NCBI GenBank assembly: GCA_911728455.2
Contig: OU452219.1
Span: forward strand, 13,482,397 to 13,546,396
Length of the DNA stretch: 64,000 bases
Source of the DNA: Marthasterias glacialis
Taxonomy: Eukaryota > Echinodermata > Asteroidea > Forcipulatida > Asteriidae
Direction of reading: 5' to 3'
The position numbers and the translations under genes are program-made. The notes under the pieces are model-generated. The model made no database searches. It was given only the letters and a program-made list of their open reading frames with translations, and was not told where the DNA came from. Below are positions 25,362 through 38,100 of the stretch, piece by piece (positions within the stretch are counted from its first letter, which is position 1; every line of letters begins with the position of its first letter).

Positions 25362-25607
25362 ATAAGTTGACAGACTGCTCTCAAGCCCGCTGCAAGATCG
25401 TCTTTGACATTGTCTGTCCAGCAGATAGCCTTAAGATTCAGCCACGCCCACCACCGGGTGACTGCTGCCCTCAACCAGCGACGTGCCGCTGCGATTTTGC
25501 CTCTTGTCCCGACATGATGTGTGGGGATGAGTACATCAAAGTGACAGTTAAGGTCGCTACTGGTCAACCTGGAAGTTGCTGTGATCAGTACGAGTGCAAA
25601 CCTAAAG
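25362..25607 (+). CDS. CRIM1: CRIM1 exon: linker cysteine module 1
   Basis: A strong pyrimidine tract and TTCATAG precede it; GTAAAA follows. Phase 1 at both ends. It encodes 82 residues starting near DKLTDCSQARCKI, with GDCCPQPATCRC and a closing GSCCDQYECKPK. Human CRIM1 has EKPDCSKARC...GECCPLPSRCVC...GECCDLYECKP at this point, so the alignment is unambiguous. Confidence 0.93.
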
Positions 25608-26114
25608 GTAAAAGGCATCTATCTATTTTTTATTTTTTTATTTTTTTTTTTCATTTTCGTATGCTCTCCTGAACCCATGTCTTTCTTAAAATCCATTCTT
25701 AATTCATTTGTTGTACAATGTATGCTCTCCTGAACCCATGTCTTTCTTAAAATCCATTCTTAATTCATTTGTTGTACAATGTAATAATAACAGTAATATT
25801 AATTCATTTCAATTCAATTTCGGTTTTATTCAAAATACCAAAGAAAAAGTCCGGAGACTAAAAATATTCAGTTTACAAAGAGCAGCGTCAACAACAAGTT
25901 GTATAAATAAAACAAGACAACTGGAAATTACAGTAACAATTAAAAAAGGAATACCAACTAAAACAAGGAGCAGGAATCAAGACTTAAAAATTAAAAAGGG
26001 TGTGGCAGCTACAAACAGCGCCCTCTTGGTGCTAAGTAATAATATTAATAATAATAGACAATTCTGCTATAGTGCACATCACCGGGAGGTCCCTATGTGC
26101 TTGTATTGTCCTTT

Positions 26115-26146
<32 letters not shown>

Positions 26147-29100
26147 GGGTGAGCAAAGAAAATTTGGCTGATGCCGGACTCGAACCCGCGACCTCTCGAA
26201 TACCGTACGAGCGCTCTACCAACTGAGCTAACCAGCCCTTATTGTTGGTGGGCGGTCCTATGTGCAATACCAAATCCACTTTGCTCGGGGGGACCAGTCA
26301 GAAGCCGAACCGTGCTGCCGATAAGCCAGGGATCACTACCCCGGTTAAGATGCAAACAACCTGGTAAACGGCAGTAGCAGGGATACACAACGAATGGATA
26401 CAGCTTTTTACGTGGATTTACACAGAGAAAGTACATGAGAAACTGACTGGGAGAATATTATAAATAAATAGGGTGAGCAAAGAAAATTTGGCTGATGCCG
26501 GACTCGAACCCGCGACCTCTCGAATACCGTACGAGCGCTCTACCAACTGAGCTAACCAGCCCTTATTGTTGGTGGGCGGTCCTATGTGCTCGGGGGGACC
26601 AGTCAGAAGCCGAACCGTATATATATATATATGGCGTGGGGGTGTTTAACTTATTTTTCACTTTTAGGTATTATGTTTGCAGCTGGATCTGTTTACCCTT
26701 TCTGTTATATGGTGTTTTTATTTTACCAGTTGTTTAGTAAAATGTTCCTTTGTGTAAAAAGTAGTACATTCTCCAAGTGTTTGTTACATTGGAGTAAACA
26801 TCTTGTTTACTTGGCAAGATGTGTATAGAGTCTCAACAGCTGGGCCCGTAACACAGTGGAGTGAAGCACCACACCTCAACACAGGGATCAGTCCCCCTGT
26901 CAGTATCAGCCCAAATAACAGTTAAAAATCCATCCATTGTAGAGATTTGTAACACATCCACACACTGTCACCTGGCGGACATTTTGATAATATCTCACAC
27001 CAACTGGAGCAACTTATAATCGGATAATGCACATTTTATCACACGCTAAATAATACCTGTTCGAGTACAATGGGGTACCCACGGCGTACCCAGACTAAAT
27101 GGGTCGCTGTATTTGTTGACGTAAGGACATAGTGTCGCTGCTTGACTCCATTCATTTGGCTCTTGCTGGTTTCAAAATATGTTGTTTTTTTTCTTCTTCT
27201 CTTCTCTCTGTCTGCGTGTGTGAAAAAAAGTCATGTTCCACTTGGATGTTCACAGATAAAACCAGCTGTGTAAACACCAAGTTCACATTCCATATCTCCT
27301 TTTCTGAGCATTTGTAACTAAAACACGGGCCGTGAATTGTATTTTTTCAATACCGCTGTTCATGTTTGACCTGTGTTTGACCTTTATGTTTCATGACACA
27401 TCCACGGTTGAAAAACAAGTTTTGAAGACAACACTTTTTCAACGGATTGTGGGAAAATGTTTCGTGCAGATATTTTAGTGTGATTCATTTTTTTTTCTTT
27501 TAGAATTCCAGACACATCTTATGATATTTTGGTCTGTCTGTAAGTAAATTAAAAAACAACAATTACACGACAGTATTTATAATATATTTATTATTTTTTT
27601 TTTTGGAACTCTTATGTCTTGTCACCTGTACCACAGCCCAAATTCTACACTGCTAAAAATGGTTTTCTTGAAATCAGAAAAAAAAATCTTGTTTCACGAA
27701 AAACATTCTGTGTCACCCCCTAGAAGATTTTTCTAGGGAGTGACACAAGAAATATTTCCTTGAAGTAAGATTTTTTTTCTAATTTCAAGAAAAACCAAGA
27801 AAACCATTTTTAGCAGTGTATGTTTAGGGAAAATCACATTTGAAGTTGAACTATTTTTCAAACTGCTGTTACAGACTGCTAACTATTTTCTTCTTTTAAA
27901 TTTTACAACCCCCCAAAAAAGCTGACTTCTTCATTCATTCAGAACTGTCAATATATTTTCAATCTTGCAACTGTTTTCATGAGTTATTAGTTTCTAAACA
28001 CATTTGTCATGTCGTGAAAACAACAAAATGGGCGTGCGCTGTGTACAAACCAGTGCACATTAAATAAGATTCATCACTTTGTGAAAACACTTTACTTAAA
28101 TAGGTCAACAGATTCCTCGGTTCGTTAAAACGCAAAAGTCCTTCCCCTGTGTGTTTTGCACCGTGCCAGCGCCATGTATTTCAATAAACGGCAGATTTTG
28201 ATCCTTCACTTTGTGAAATAGACCTTTATCATGGTGCGGCCATTTTGATTTTCTCCCATTCAAACCAGTGTAACCAAACCGAGGCTGAGGGGAAATAGTC
28301 TGGTTCCTTTTTGAATATGAGCATCTATTACTGTTATTGGATACAGAGAACATGACCAAGATGGTGGCAGCATGATGAAGGTCTATTGCAGAATGGCAAA
28401 TCTAGTGATTCGTCGGTCATGCTAATTAACACGAACAATTGTTTATGGTATCACGGTTAAACCCAAGCAGAGTCCATTACATCTTAGGTCCTGAAACTTG
28501 CTGAAAATGGTAATAGCAAAGAACATGTCAAGAATCTGTACAAAAACCGTTTTGCAAAATCGTTTGGTTTTCGACACATTCGTCGGTTCTTGAAAACTGT
28601 GAGAATTTTGTGAAAAAAGCATGTTATCAAGTCTTAATGGTAACAAACACGTGCGTATAAAAGGTATAAGTTTCTTACCTATACGCGCCACCACACCATA
28701 CCATGATGAAATCCTCCCGATTCATTTCCAGAATGTTGTTTTTACAAGTAGACTTGTCAGTTGTAAATAATTATCTTAAAGTCCCTGAAACAGTCAAGTA
28801 AGATGATGTAAAATTAAAATGTCAAGTAAAATTAAAATGTGTTCTTTTTTCTTTTTCTTTTTTAATAGATGTTAAATTTGCATCGGGAATAAAGAATATC
28901 AGTTGTGTTTTACCCATATAATGCCGGTGTATTATCACTGTATACTGTCTGTTTTGTTCTTGTTCAGCTTCTTTGTCTCAAAGAGTCTGTACCAACCAAC
29001 CCTTGCATGTCTTTTATTCGTAGGTGTCGGATTGACGTCCGCGTGTGGCGGTGTTGTTTGTCCAGATGTGTCAACCGAGCCTTCGGTCTGTCCCCCTGGT

Positions 29101-32100
29101 ACCAAACTCATTCAAGGAGGGCCTACAGAAGATGGATGCTGCACCTTACCAAGCAGGTAGGGCATAATTTGTGGAGTTTTTGTCGATTTATTTAGGTTTT
29201 GATGTGATTCTTTCAATATTCTCTTGTCAAAACATCTGCTGCTAATACGCAGGACAGTTCTTTTCAGAAGTAAGTGGTCCCCCGAATTCTGAAATCTACT
29301 CCACGGTAGTAGAATAATAGCAGGACAAGTTCTCGCAAGAACTATCTACTGTATGTAGCAAAGTAGATAAATACACATAGTGTTACCGCAAACCTAAAAT
29401 ATAAATTGATGATACCTCACCATGCAATGTCTCAAGAACCAATATAACATTTGTCTGCAAGATCAAATCCTGAATTATGCAAATATTTTAAGTCATTTAA
29501 AACTAATTTTAGCTTAAGATCTGTGTATATTAAAATTTCTTAAAGAAAAAATTATTGCAGCCGCTGAAAGAAGTTTTAATCATCCTATTTCACTTACGCA
29601 AGCGCAGTCAACTTTTGTTGACAAAAAGGAATCAAGGAAGTTATTTGAGACCCACGTCGCCGTCTTGATTTATGGGGATGGGGGATTGGAAATCATACAC
29701 ACAGTGTGTTTATCTCAACAAGGTTATCTTACATGTTGAGATGTTTTGATATTCAGTGTACAAGGTTACCAAACTTGGTTCATTCATCTTACCTTCTCCA
29801 AACAAACAACTCATAGTCCAGCTGAACCTTGCCTGTCATTTCTAGTTTCAGTTTGGACAATCCTATTTTAAGCCTCGTGAGCACAACTTAAGTGCCGCAT
29901 TTCCGCAGAATGTATTTCACCAAAAATTGCGAGGTGAATGTTTATGATGTTATATAATTGGTTTTGGTTTTCTTCACACAATATTTAGAATATTAAAGGG
30001 CCCTTTTAGGGCTCAAATATGGTGGGAAAAATCCACAAAACTTGAGGACTTCAGATCAAAGTGTTTACTTGACCAGAACTTCTTTTACAAGATTTGAATC
30101 AAAATGAGAAAAAACTATTTACATGGTTAAACTTCGCAACTCGACAGAATTCAAAGATATTTATCAGACCCAAAGTCAACATGTGAATCATTCTTTTTTA
30201 TTAAAGATATAAAGGTATTGTTATTATTCAATTGAAAACACAAGACTGTCTTCTAAAATTACTGGCCTTTTGCCTGAGGTCCAGTGTAAATTTTGAGCTA
30301 CTGCCCTTATCAATTTGGTAATTCCAAACTTTTGATTTTCTTTCTTTTTTGGGGGGGGGGGGGTCAGTCCAGATTTTTACATTTATTTTTCCACTAAAGT
30401 CAAGGAAGAACCAAATTACAAAGCTAAATGGAGAATTAACGGCAAACTACAGGATTGGTAAAGCTGATAGTGCAGTGTGATTCAATATATGCATGAAAAA
30501 ATAACCTGTGAATCTTTGGGCTCAATCCGTCGTCGAGTTAAGAGAAAATAGTGAAAAACCGTGCACACTTTTCAGCATGAAAACACTTTAATTTTAATTT
30601 CTACTGCTACAACCTAAATCAAAATGGGGGTCTTCAAATTCTATTTTCCCGACATTGACAGTATTTCAGACGGAAATATTTCTATGGAAGATTGGTACTG
30701 GTATGAACTTCATAATCAGTAAGCTTTCAGATTGATACTAATATTTAAACAAATTGATGAACTGTATTCTCCCTTTAAATCTAGATATATTATAATAAAT
30801 TGTTTACATTGGAAAAAACAAAAACAAGTATAAGCAAGGTGGTAACTTTTAGAGGCTGAGACTGGTGTTGAGATGACCGGCGACATGATCATTTATTTAA
30901 AAAAAGAATCAACTTTTCTTTCTGAAAACGGACTTGATTGAAAGTAAGTTGTTCTATCATTTATCCTGAGAATGTATTTCAGTAGGTATGTATTTTGCAA
31001 AATGTTAAATTTTGTGAAATGTCTTGTTTTGGGTAGAAGTTTACTCCCTGCAAAAAAAACCAAAACACCCAAGAAAAAACGGGTGGTCAGAAAACAGACG
31101 TCTGTAAGGTGTACTACTTTTGTTCAGATATGAGCAGATGTTGCCTCTTGTTTAATCCGTGACCTTTTTTTTGTTGTTTCCCCTCAGGTGCGAGTGTGCA
31201 CCAGAAAGCTGTGAGGTGCCAACCTGTTGGCCTGCCTTCTCCCCAAAGCGCATTGCCATGGCAACGCTGGAAATGGGCCATTGCTGTGACATATATGATT
31301 GTGTAGCAGGTATGTTTGCTTCAAATGGAGGGGCATGCAACCTTTTTCTCACAGTTAGTGAAACACTTAATATGTTAACTAACCTAGATAAAATATGGTA
31401 GTTATTTTTATCAGTTATGTTATTAGTTACTGTACATAACGTGATGTTGCTATACATGTACATCAATGTTGCTGGTACATTTTAGAGAAACATTTCATCA
31501 ATCCTGTCTTAAACATATGAGTGATGTACATGCTGAAAGTAAAGAACCGCAAACGAATTTTTTTATGTTATATTTTTGAAGGTAAAGTAAAAAACAGACG
31601 ATTGTTGTGTTTGAAAAACAAAAAGCATTATTGATTTCTACACAGTTGAAATAATTCACAATTGTATTCGTGAGGACATGTTGTTCATGGAGGGTGCCAC
31701 TTGGAGTGTGGGCAACTGCAGACAGTGTACATGTCAGGACAACAAAGCCCACTGCGAGGTCACCCAGTCCTGCTACGCTGAAGAGAGTCTCAAGATGTGC
31801 TACACCTCGTCTGGATCCCGGCGGCCGGGCGAGGAGTGGGACGAGGACGACTGCACCTCGTGTGTCTGCCAAGACGGCGACGTGAGGTGCCATACGGCGA
31901 GCTGCATCACCAATTGTCTGAATCCGAGGACAATGACCGGGATCTGTTGTCCTGTGTGTGAGGGTATGTAATATACAGTTGGGTTTTTACATCTTTGTTT
32001 ATGGTTACAGTTTGGAAATGCAGTGTCGTGGGCGAGCGGTTTAGTGCATCAGACTATAGTTCTGGTGGCTAAGTCATCAGGATGTGGGTTCCAATCCCGG

Positions 32101-35100
32101 TCCCGACCCTTGTGTCCTTGAGCAAGGCACTTGCTTCAAATAGGGGAAGAGGCAGTTATGTTTGTCTCAAAACAGATTCATTTACCCCTCCCTGTTCTTA
32201 GCTGTGCTGTGAAGAGACTTGCGTTTATATCTCTCCACGTCTTGTTTCTGTGCATTGGGGCAGGTTTCTATCCCTTCAAAAAGTAGCCCACACCTCGAGT
32301 GGCCTTTGGGCCTTTTGATAAAGTTACAAAATAATGATTTTCATTTGACTTCATAGCTCTTCTGTGCTTGTGGTCACCCTTCTTTGCCTTTTTTTGTTCC
32401 AAAATGAGGATTTCGAGTCATAGAGAGGCTTCCACCATTGTTCATTCATTGTATTTTGGCTCAATGAAGGCAAGTCAGAGTGAACCAGGGATCCAGCCTT
32501 GGTTCCGGATTTAGTATCAACCAAAGACCGTGGCACAAGGCTGAGGTTTTGCAATTTACAGTGCATGAATTTGACGATTTTCTCGATAGAGAAAATGAAA
32601 ATCACGGTGCTTCAAAGAGAATCTTTGTTCTCTTGGCTTTGTCAAGTCAAGATTTCTTTGTGCCAGTGGTACTCTCAAAGAAAAATGATTCCGGCAATTC
32701 CGACAAAAATGGACAAATCCCGGCGGCAACTGGTTAAAACTCCAAATGACATTTTTTAGCATTGTTTTCCTACGGTGTTGTTGTTTTTCAGAACCAAGTT
32801 TTGTTACTATAGCACCAGTGAATTGTCCCAAGATGAGCTGCTCACTCCAGTGTTTCCATGGGTACATTCATGATAGTCAGGGCTGCATGACATGTGAATG
32901 CATTGCAGGTATGTTTTGTCATCATTGTCTTTATTTATTGGCCAGATGCTGAGGATCTGTTGTCTGGTGGGGGGGGGGGGTGTATGTGCTAGTAACCTCC
33001 CCCTTACATATTTCTGTTTTCTTTTCTAAACGTTTGCATCTGTAACCTATATTTTGGCTTAGTTTTTGACTTCTTGTTTCTTACACCCCACTAAATAAAC
33101 TCCAATAGCACACAGTACAAAACGCTAAACATTCATAAATACTTCAAAAAATACGTAGAAGACTCTTAACGTTTTCAAATAAAAAGAAAAGTATTCATTG
33201 AGTCCTAAACGTCCACCCTCTGGTCAATTTGACATGGGTAGTCCCAAGGCTCGTCGAGTTATTCTCCGTCCAAGTAAAAACATGCCCACACTTGTGTGAA
33301 TTTCAAAGTGAAAATTGGTCCTACACCTACGAACAAATAGGACCAAGTATTTCAGGGCCCAGGTCATCCAAAATACCTCAAGTTAGAAGCCAACAACCCC
33401 CAGGTCACAACTGTGCAAAGTTTTTACACTATCCCCCTTTTAATTGGCCCTCAGATCTTTCTAGTATGGAATATTTTGAGGGCCTACAAAATATTCATGA
33501 GGCCGACGGACTGTTTTCTCCCTATTTAGTGGGGTGCACCCTGAGAGGCCCTTGCATAATGCGCACTATAAATACTTTATTATTATTAATATTATCATCA
33601 TAATTATTATCATACAAGAATCAACAACACACAAACCAATTATATTTGTAACAAGAAGTTATTTTAAGACTAAGTACGATCTGATGTTATGTTAAACCAT
33701 GCTTTTTTATTTTTGTTTGATGTTGGGGTCGTAGGTACACCTGGTATACTGACGACTGTTACACCGCCAACCATCGTCTGCCCAGCGTTAGACTGTGCTC
33801 TGGTGTGTCCAATGGGCCTCAAAATGGACACCAATGGCTGCAGAGTTTGTGAATGCGACAAGGGTAAGATTCCAATCATCTGTCCCAAGCACTGGAATCA
33901 AGCAGCAGTTGTTTTTGGGTCAGAGCAGTAAATCCAATCAAATTTTAAAAAGATGAAGACTTTCTCCTATTGATGTTGAAGGTTTTAAATTTATTTGGTC
34001 GTTTCTGGTATAGCTTTTTATTTATGCATTTATTTGTCCAGAAGAGCAAGGGATGTTAACATTGAAAGGACCCTCAAACAAATTTGTGGAAATTTTTTGT
34101 CGAACTTTGTTTGAGCATTTAGGTTGGCTCAGTGGTTTCTTTCCCTGCATTTCACCTCTGTGGACCCCGGTTCGAATCCCGGACTGGAGCCCTGCATGTG
34201 GATTGGGTTTTCAGTTCCTACCTGATTGTGTGGGTTTTCCCTATTTGGGATTTTCCTCCCACATCTAAAACTGACATTTTTTCAACATCTTCTCTACACA
34301 GGTATCTTCAGGCCTACGGGTCACAGTGCAAGTCACTTTTGAGGGTCCCTTGGTTTCATTACCAGAAGGATATAAATAATGGATTAAAGCATGTTAAGAA
34401 ACCAAAATTCAAGTTTTTCTTCTTCTTCTTCAAAGATTCTTGTCAAGATGTGACATCATCGTGTTCTAAGTTCTGCCCCTGGGGTTACCGGACAGACGAC
34501 CGGGGCTGCAGTATCTGCAAGTGCCAACGCAAGCAAGCGTGCCCAGAGACGGAGACCTGTGACAAGACATGTCTATATGGGTACCAGACGGGACGGAACG
34601 GGTGTATGCGCTGTAAATGTCAGAACTGCCCTGCCCTGTTGGACTGTAACAAACAGTGCACACATGGACTAGAGAGGGATGATAGAGGATGCGAGATCTG
34701 TAAATGCAAAGGTAGTGACTGTTGCTTTATGTTGTCCTCAGATCTATTGACTTCTTATTAATTGTATTACTATGTAACAAATCGATGCATTTCTAATTTA
34801 TTTTGAAAACAAAAACAAAGCTACAAATCTTATTTATATACAAGGCAATTTACATACAGCCATTTCCAGGCAATCATCAAGAAGAAAAGCAAATAATATT
34901 CCTGTTTTCACATAATTTTGGGGGGATGTATCTTGTTACTGAAGTTTTCATGTTGCAAACCATGGCATCGGTTGGCCCCAAGCTGCCTGTTAAAATTGCC
35001 ATGTGTGAGCAAAATTTCAGTCAAAGGTTAATAATAGTCAGTGATAATAATAGGCATTTATTAGGCGCTTTTAATTATTGTATCAAAGCGCCTTACTATA

Positions 35101-38100
35101 CTACTACCCCTATTCATTTGGCCTTGAACTTTCCTGAAAGCATCTCAACTCCTTTGGAGTGTGCAGCCCCGGCAGTGAAATTGGCACACAGATTGCTAAT
35201 CATTCACATCAGCAATCATTACCCTCACAGGTACCTACTTACTCCTGGGTGAAGAGAAGCAATTATTGTTAAGTGTCTTGCCCAAGAACGCAAGTGTCAC
35301 GACCGGGGATTGAACCCACACACTCTGATGACTCAGCCATCAGAACTTGAGTTCGATGTTTTAAACCACTCGGCCGCAACTCGCTACAAAAGTTGTAAAA
35401 ATGTATATATCAAATTTTGTTCATGCCATAGGTGCCGCTCTGCCCACTCTCCGCCCAGTGACATTGGGATCTTGCCTGACAGTGGATGGCCGTGTCCACG
35501 ACGACAGCGAAATTTGGCACGACGGTTGCCGGGAGTGTTTCTGTCACAATGGGAAAGAGATGTGCTCGTTGATATCATGCCCTGTGCCTGAATGTGAACA
35601 GCCAACCATAAAGCAGGGGGAATGCTGTCCCACATGCCCAGGTAAACACTATGGTTTCAAACTAAACAAAAATCATTGTTTGCATGTGTGTTTTCATGTC
35701 ATCTGGCCGATTTGATCACAGGTATTAATGCAGTGCTAACTTTATTTCCCAAATTTATGCCAAAGGATTTGTGAAGTCAAATTGAGCTGAACAAACACGG
35801 TTTCAAAAACTATAGGAAATTCCATAAATAAGTAAAGCCTTTTGTAAAACGTTTAGCGTTTTTCTGTGTTGTTCTTGCTACAACCACTTAAAAAATGATG
35901 TAGTCATTCTCAATTTTGTGGTCATTTTTTTTGTTTAGGGTCCATAGCCATCATTCCAGACCATATAGTAAATCACAAAGTGTGTCAATCTGTCCGAGGG
36001 GAGTACTACATCGATGGGGAAACATGGAACGCAGACTCGTGTACGGTGTGTGTTTGTCACGACAGTCGAGTCCTCTGCTCTACGTTGATGTGTCCTCCGT
36101 TGACGTGCAACCAGCCTGTCATGGGAGAGGCAGGATGCTGTCCAGTCTGCCCAGGTGAGAGGGAAAAACTCATCTCTTTGTTTCCTTTGACCTCGCAGGC
36201 GGTTATACTTGTGTTTCATTGACCACAGGCATTAGTTTTCTGACTGGTGTTGGGCCTTCAATTAGTGATATTTGTCACTTAAATCCTCGAGTCTGATTGG
36301 TCGATCCATAACACTAACAAGCGTGTGATATATAGTTGTTATCCATGGCCTATATCGAACCCTGTTCTTTAACGCGTTGTTCTTACGCGCTGTTCGAGCT
36401 CCCATCTGCAGATGATAAATCACTGTAAAATCAAAAGTGGCACTTTTGCTTGAAGATAAATTCGTTACCACACGCCCGTCTTGGAATACAGAAAATTACA
36501 GCTTGTCTGCTTCCCCATATCCAACTTGGCCTGTGGAACACAGAACCGCTATATTTTTCTGTATTCCACTCGCGCTTGTGTGATAACTAAAATTGTAAAC
36601 TGTCATCATATCAGAGCGTAAAAATCATTTTAAAAAAATCAAATTTCTGATACCTGTGATCATTGTAAAGTGAGTAGCCGCGGAATAGACTGGGGGACAG
36701 TTTCATGGCACTGCTTGCCATGGAATTCCACGCTAATGGCGCCCTTCAAGCACATGATTGTACGGTCTGTGAGGGGTCATAAGCGCAGACTCCAGTGGTA
36801 AGCAATGCCATCAAATTGGGTCTTGACGCGTTCAATAAATTGAATTCAAACTCATACTATACCATTTAAAAATACATCATGTAATAAGAATAAAAACTAA
36901 CTGATGCTTCAGCGTTACACAGGCCTGTGAAATCCCCAGAAAAGCCCCAGCTCAATATTGGTAAAGTGACTGTAAATGCTCCCATTCTTTGCACAAATCA
37001 AGATATTTGTAATAAAACCAAACTGTGAAAATGTCAGCTCATTTTGTTGTTTCAGTTGTGAGAAAACAGTAAAAATGCATTCAGCATTCTTGTACGCATT
37101 CGTATAGGCAGAGTTTTCGTCTTACGGAAACGAAAAGTAATTTTGGATCTTACTTTATGTCTTATTTAAAAACGATAACATTTCAGGCAGAAATACTTTC
37201 AGGCAGGAAAGTTTTCTACCATCGTTATCTTTATACCATGTATGGTATATGTAAATCTGTGAACATTTATGTTTTTTTTCTTACCAATTTTGAGCTGGGG
37301 CTTTAAAAGTGGAAATCCACTTTTTCATTGAATGTGGCAAATTTTGATTTCTGCTTCTTTGATATATTTTTTTTCGCTTTGTTTTTCAAGTTCCACTCAC
37401 AGGCCTAATTACTGTACATGTAGTTAAACTGCATGGGTATATCTTATCATTTTATTACCCTGCAGTCCCATAGGCTGAAGGGGTATTGTCATTGCCTACG
37501 GCGTCCGTCTGGACGTCCAACCGGGCACTTTCGTTTCGGACCGTAACTTCAGTTAGAAGTGACATTTAGTCTTGTAACTTGGGTTTGGGGTTACCCTTGG
37601 GGAAAGGAAAGTTGGGGTTGTTTAGGGGGTGAAATGGTCAAATGTCCAGGTCAAAGTGCTCAGGTATAGGTACATGTGGTTTGTGGATATCTTTGGTTAC
37701 CTGCAATATGTAAGGGCTGAGGGGTTTCAACAGCATCGCTGTTATTTGTTTTAGGAAGTGGTAGCTCTGGAAAGAGCTGCTTGGTTTGTTCTCAACAAAT
37801 TTGGACCAGTGCATTTAAGTTGTTGTCAGGAGAACACTTTTATAAAACTTTTGCTAAGGAAGAGGTTGTTATGTAAAGATTGTCATCATTACACTTTTAT
37901 TACACTACAGATAACACTCTGAATGGCTCAGCGACCCCAGATGACATCCGACCTCCAAGCAGCTGCCAGCTGGTCAGCGGGGTTTTCTTTGAGTCTGGGG
38001 CCTCGTGGAAGGAAGACGACTGCACAAGCTGCACCTGCCAAGATGGTGAGATCACCTGCTACTCGCAGGTCTGCGCGCCGGTGGAGTGCAGGGTACCGGT

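Larger units (their letters stand above)
25608..29023 (+). other. CRIM1 intron, 3.4 kb, repeat-rich
   Basis: It contains the 61-bp tandem duplication, an (AATTC)-tailed repeat, two tRNA-like SINE copies, TA runs, a palindromic MITE (27,648) and a TAGACC MITE (28,221). The rest, including 26,640-27,640 and 28,390-29,000, shows nothing I recognise. Confidence 0.7.

Noticed and set aside
25088-25618. 176-residue minus-strand open frame over the minisatellite
   Set aside because: Its repeated SPGFTRFHQV decapeptide is just the 10-bp repeat translated, and the rest is antisense to a solid CRIM1 exon.
26166-26237. Functional tRNA-Thr gene (also 26,490-26,561)
   Set aside because: C instead of U at position 33, mismatches in the T and anticodon stems, and shared SINE flanks argue for a tRNA-derived repeat.
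31498-31893. 131-residue minus-strand frame
   Set aside because: Antisense shadow of the CRIM1 VWC1-VWC2 exon.
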